Below, one piece after another: positions 14,510 to 16,929 of a stretch of 16,929 bases of DNA. The stretch is from NCBI GenBank assembly GCA_045403155.1, contig JAXIPB010000330.1, forward strand, positions 1-16,929, written 5' to 3'. The notes under the pieces were generated by a model. That model did not search any database, was not told where the DNA came from, and saw only the letters and a program-made list of their open reading frames with translations. This DNA comes from JAXIPB01 sp045403155. GTDB taxonomy: Bacteria > Actinomycetota > Actinomycetes > Mycobacteriales > Micromonosporaceae. Every line of letters begins with the position of its first letter. Within the stretch, counting starts at the first letter, position 1. Made by a program: the position numbers and the translations under genes.

Positions 14510-15959
14510 CCCGGCCCGGCCGCGGAGCCGTGCGCATGCTCTGGTGCGGACGCTGCGGGGGTCGTTGCGCGCCCGTATCACCGCCGCGGTGGTTGCCGTA
14601 GTCGGAGTTGTGTTGCTGTTCGGCGCGGTAGGTCTCGTCGCTAGCCTAAACGCGGTGTTGACCCGCGAGGTCCGGGCCAATGCGACGCTTCTCGCCACGG
14701 AGGCGGCCCGCGTCCTGGAGTCGGGCGGTGACCCGGCGACATCCGTGGCCGGCGACGACGTCGTACTGCAGGTCCTGGGCTCGACCGGCGAAGTCCTCGC
14801 CGCCAGCCCGAACGTGCGCGGCCGGCCGGCGCTGGCACGGCTATCCGCGGGGGAGTCCCGGGTGGTTGATGTTGCGTTCGACGACGGCACCTTCGTGGTT
14901 GTGGCGGTCGGCGCCGCCGGCGAACGGACCGTGATCGTCGGCCGCAACCTGGACTCGGTCGGCGAATCGACCGGAGCGTTGACGACGCTCCTGGCCGTCG
15001 GGCTGCCGGCGCTGCTTCTCGTCGTGGCGGTGACATCGTGGCGGGCCGTCGGGCGCGCTCTGGCACCGGTCGATGCGATCCGGACCGAAGTGGATTCGAT
15101 CTCCGCCGGGCAGTTGCATCGGCGGCTGCCAAAACCGGGGACACACGACGAGATCGGCCGGCTCGCCACCACCATGAACAGCATGCTGGAGCGGTTAGAA
15201 CAGGCGCAGATCCGGCAGCGCCGATTCGTGGCGGACGCATCACACGAACTTCGCTCGCCGATCGCCACGATCCGCCAGCACGCCGAGGTCGGGCGGGCCC
15301 ACCCCGAACAGACCACTGTGGAGCGATTGGCCCAGACCGTCCACGCGGAGAGCCTGCGCATGCAGGCGCTCGTCGACGACCTGCTGTTGCTGGCCCGGGC
15401 CGACGAGCATGGTCTGTCGCTGCGGCGAACGCAGATCGACCTCGACGACCTGGTGCTCGCCGAGGCCCAGCGCCTGCGGGCCGAGACCGCGCCAAATCAA
15501 GGCGGCGGTCTGCGCGTAGACACCACAGGCGTGACCGCCGCCCGCGTCGAGGGCGATCAAGCGTCGCTGCGGCGAGTGCTGCACAACCTCACCGACAACG
15601 CGGTCAGGCACGCCAACGCGCAGATTTCGCTATCGTTGGGTGCCGAGGACGGCTGGGCCGTGCTCCACGTTGACGACGACGGCCCAGGCGTCCCCGCCGC
15701 CGATCGGGACCGCGTATTCGAACGGTTCGTACGCCTGGACGGCGCACGGTCCCGCACCGGAGGCGGTAGTGGACTCGGTCTGGCCATAACCGCGGAGATC
15801 GTTTCGGCGCACGCCGGCATCATTAACGTCGAAGACAGCCCTCTCGGCGGGGCGCGGGCAACTGTGCGGCTGCCACTCTTCGAATACGAGTCATTCAGCG
15901 CCGCTTCAGCGGACCCATGGAACGGTATGGGGGACGCCACCGAGGAGGGATCACTGTGA
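14499..15959 (+). CDS. HAMP-domain sensor histidine kinase
   Basis: The 486-residue kinase has a first membrane helix at 27-50, an extracytoplasmic sensor region of about 110 residues, a second helix at 158-178, a HAMP linker (180-233) and a HisKA domain with the phosphorylated H249 in FVADASHELRSPIATIRQH. The HATPase domain has an N box at 361-371 (LHNLTDNAVRH), a G1 box DDDGPG (392-397) and a G2 box GGGSGLGLAI (421-430). The gene has no Shine-Dalgarno of its own and depends on coupling to the regulator. After the ATPase domain ends near 461 there is an unusual acidic tail (FEYESFSAASADPW... EEGSL), whose codons contain the TTCAGC repeat pair that lies before the PepSY gene. Its TGA overlaps the PepSY GTG. 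Confidence 0.96.
   Translation: MAADPARPRSRAHALVRTLRGSLRARITAAVVAVVGVVLLFGAVGLVASLNAVLTREVRANATLLATEAARVLESGGDPATSVAGDDVVLQVLGSTGEVLAASPNVRGRPALARLSAGESRVVDVAFDDGTFVVVAVGAAGERTVIVGRNLDSVGESTGALTTLLAVGLPALLLVVAVTSWRAVGRALAPVDAIRTEVDSISAGQLHRRLPKPGTHDEIGRLATTMNSMLERLEQAQIRQRRFVADASHELRSPIATIRQHAEVGRAHPEQTTVERLAQTVHAESLRMQALVDDLLLLARADEHGLSLRRTQIDLDDLVLAEAQRLRAETAPNQGGGLRVDTTGVTAARVEGDQASLRRVLHNLTDNAVRHANAQISLSLGAEDGWAVLHVDDDGPGVPAADRDRVFERFVRLDGARSRTGGGSGLGLAITAEIVSAHAGIINVEDSPLGGARATVRLPLFEYESFSAASADPWNGMGDATEEGSL
15894..15910 (+). promoter_or_regulatory. Second TTCAGC-N5-TTCAGC box, inside the kinase 3' end, before the PepSY gene
   Basis: TTCAGC occurs at 15894-15899 and 15905-15910, with the same 11-nt period and the same following G as the pair upstream of the response regulator gene. 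It ends 45 nt before the PepSY start. AACGGT (15921-15926), ten bases downstream, is a possible weak -10. Binding by the cassette's own regulator is inferred from recurrence and layout. Confidence 0.55.
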
Positions 15960-16300
15960 CCCGTAGGACCCGTTGGGTAATCGCCGCTGCGGCCGCCGCG
16001 GTTGTGACGGTCGGCATCGGCGGCGGAGTAGCCGTCGCGGCTGCCGCCACCGACTCCGATCAACCCATCACCGGCCCGGCCCGCGCCAAGGCGGAGGAGG
16101 CCGCGCTCGCTCACACCGGCGGCGGCCGGGTTACCGACACCGAGGTCGGTGACGAGGAGAGCCTCTACGAGGTTGAGGTCACCCTGCCCGACGGCCGGCA
16201 GGTCGACGTTCAGCTCGATGAGCAGTTCGCGGTCGTCGGTACCAGCGCCGACGAGCAACCCGACGACGCAGGCTCCGGCAACGACGGCACGCAGAGCTGA
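15956..16300 (+). CDS. Exported PepSY-domain protein of the two-component cassette
   Basis: The 114-residue product starts at GTG 15956, overlapping the kinase stop (GTGA) with AGGAGG at 15943-15948, seven bases upstream. An earlier in-frame ATG at 15917 has no such site. The N-terminus (TRRTRW then a long Ala/Val/Gly helix to about residue 31) is a signal peptide or anchor. Residues 40-95 form one PepSY domain: PITGPARAKAEEAALAHTGG, then the beta strands SLYEVEVTLPDGRQVDVQLDEQFAVVG. The tail is acidic and disordered (DEQPDDAGSGNDG). PepSY proteins next to two-component systems are thought to modulate envelope sensing or protease activity. The gene is coupled to the kinase and probably also has its own promoter at the TTCAGC box. 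Confidence 0.9.
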   Translation: MTRRTRWVIAAAAAAVVTVGIGGGVAVAAAATDSDQPITGPARAKAEEAALAHTGGGRVTDTEVGDEESLYEVEVTLPDGRQVDVQLDEQFAVVGTSADEQPDDAGSGNDGTQS

Positions 16301-16316
16301 GTGGCCTCGATCCCCG

Positions 16317-16337
16317 ACGGTGCGATTGCGCCGTTTA
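16317..16337 (+). terminator. Small hairpin with short T run after the PepSY gene
   Basis: ACGGTGC (16317-16323) pairs with GCGCCGT (16328-16334) through a GATT tetraloop, with one G-T wobble, and is followed by further T residues (16334-16336). It lies in the 34-nt gap between convergent genes. The last three bases also form the stop codon of the opposite gene. Confidence 0.5.
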
Positions 16338-16929
16338 TGCCAACGCCGGCCAAGGCTTGCGCCCGGGCGGCAAGTCTCGGCCTGGCAGAGGTGGCAGTAC
16401 CTTCGCGGCCACGTTGGTCCGCAGCGTGCCCAGTTGCGGGTAGTACGTGTTACCGGGGCACGCCGTCTGGGCGTAATTCCGGTGCCCGCTGATGGTGCGT
16501 ACGGTGAGAGCGGTGCCCACCACGGGGTTGTAGTAGTTCGTGAAACCGAGAACGTCGAGCTGGCACGCGCTCGCGAGGCCGGCGAGAACAGTGGTCAGCG
16601 ATTGAACCGCCGCGCTCGTCGGCAGCCGATTCGTGAAGTCGCCGAGTAGGCACACCCCAATGTTGCCGACGTTGTGCCGGTACACGTGGCCACCCACGGT
16701 CATTCGTGGCCGCCCAACCGCCTCCATTTTGGGCCGCCCATCGGCGCCGATCTGGGGGCCGAAGACCGGCGACGCACCGGATCCGGACCACCGTCCCTCG
16801 TAGACCCTCCCGGCCTCGTCGATGAGCAGGTTGTAGCCGATGTCGCCCCAGCCGCCGTCTCTCCGTATGGCCTGGTCGTAGTAGATGGCACGGACTGTCG
16901 CCGCCGGGTTGGGATCGTTGTTGACGCCA
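16335..16929 (-). CDS. Peptidoglycan-recognition / N-acetylmuramoyl-L-alanine amidase domain protein (partial, 5' end outside window)
   Basis: The frame is open from the right edge to TAA at 16335-16337, 197 residues. From the edge it reads GVNNDPNPAATVRAIYYDQAI, then WGDIGYNLLIDEAGRVYEGRWSG, GGHVYRHNVGNIGVCLLGDFTN and ISGHRNYAQTACPGNTYY. These are the successive conserved blocks of the Amidase_2/PGRP fold. The His in GHRN and the Cys in ACPG are two of the three usual zinc ligands; the first His would lie just outside the window. This supports an active zinc amidase that cleaves the lactyl-alanine bond of peptidoglycan. The stretch between EGRWSG and GGHV, rich in PRM-like residues, is longer than usual. 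The C-terminus ends in a short Pro/Arg tail. It is convergent with the PepSY gene. Confidence 0.88.
   Translation of the reverse strand, partial: GVNNDPNPAATVRAIYYDQAIRRDGGWGDIGYNLLIDEAGRVYEGRWSGSGASPVFGPQIGADGRPKMEAVGRPRMTVGGHVYRHNVGNIGVCLLGDFTNRLPTSAAVQSLTTVLAGLASACQLDVLGFTNYYNPVVGTALTVRTISGHRNYAQTACPGNTYYPQLGTLRTNVAAKVLPPLPGRDLPPGRKPWPALA

Noticed and set aside
14027..15361. Long 444-codon open frame on the minus strand
   Set aside because: It lies wholly antisense to the response regulator and kinase genes. Its product is a Thr/Arg/Ser-rich chain typical of a high-GC shadow frame, with no domain or ribosome-binding site.

Overview
The window comes from a high-GC, Gram-positive actinomycete. 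The evidence is strong G/C bias at third codon positions, GTG starts, a LysX-type fused lysyl-phosphatidylglycerol synthase/lysyl-tRNA synthetase, a SARP/BTAD-AAA-TPR regulator, and short GTGA overlaps between genes. No tRNA, rRNA, CRISPR array, insertion sequence or integrase is visible. The organism cannot be named from this sequence alone. The LysX and desaturase genes resemble those of Mycobacteriales and nearby orders.

Region A (1-6785) looks like a membrane-lipid module. Leftward, a fatty acyl desaturase (1101-1955) is followed by two multi-pass membrane proteins, the second cut by the window edge. Rightward from a 118-nt divergent spacer lies a cyclopropane-fatty-acid-synthase-like methyltransferase, broken by a single-base frameshift near 2396. 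It is followed by lysX. The spacer holds a perfect 9-bp inverted repeat. Double bonds, methyl or cyclopropane groups and lysylated phosphatidylglycerol would all alter the same membrane. A 10-bp-stem hairpin with a duplicated arm closes lysX.

Region B (6843-13516) is a co-directional four-gene run: an OsmC-like protein, a two-Rossmann FAD/NAD(P) monooxygenase, a PHBH/geranylgeranyl-reductase-fold flavoprotein, and a large SARP-AAA-TPR regulator. A convergent 54-residue small protein follows. The main new observation is a triple direct repeat (consensus GGGAAGG, 11-nt period). It lies upstream of the OsmC gene and again, on the other strand, upstream of the small protein. Each copy ends exactly 9 nt before a -10-like hexamer. 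This is the layout expected of a SARP operator, and it links the small protein to the flavoprotein operon as one candidate regulon with autoregulation.

Region C (13780-16300) is a two-component cassette: an OmpR-type response regulator, a HAMP histidine kinase overlapping it by 11 nt, and an exported PepSY-domain protein overlapping the kinase by GTGA. The pair TTCAGC-N5-TTCAGC occurs just upstream of the regulator gene and again at the 3' end of the kinase gene, just upstream of the PepSY gene. It is a good candidate for the regulator's own binding site.

Region D (16317-16929) has a small hairpin terminator and then, convergent, the 3' part of a zinc-dependent peptidoglycan amidase/PGRP-like gene that enters from the right edge.
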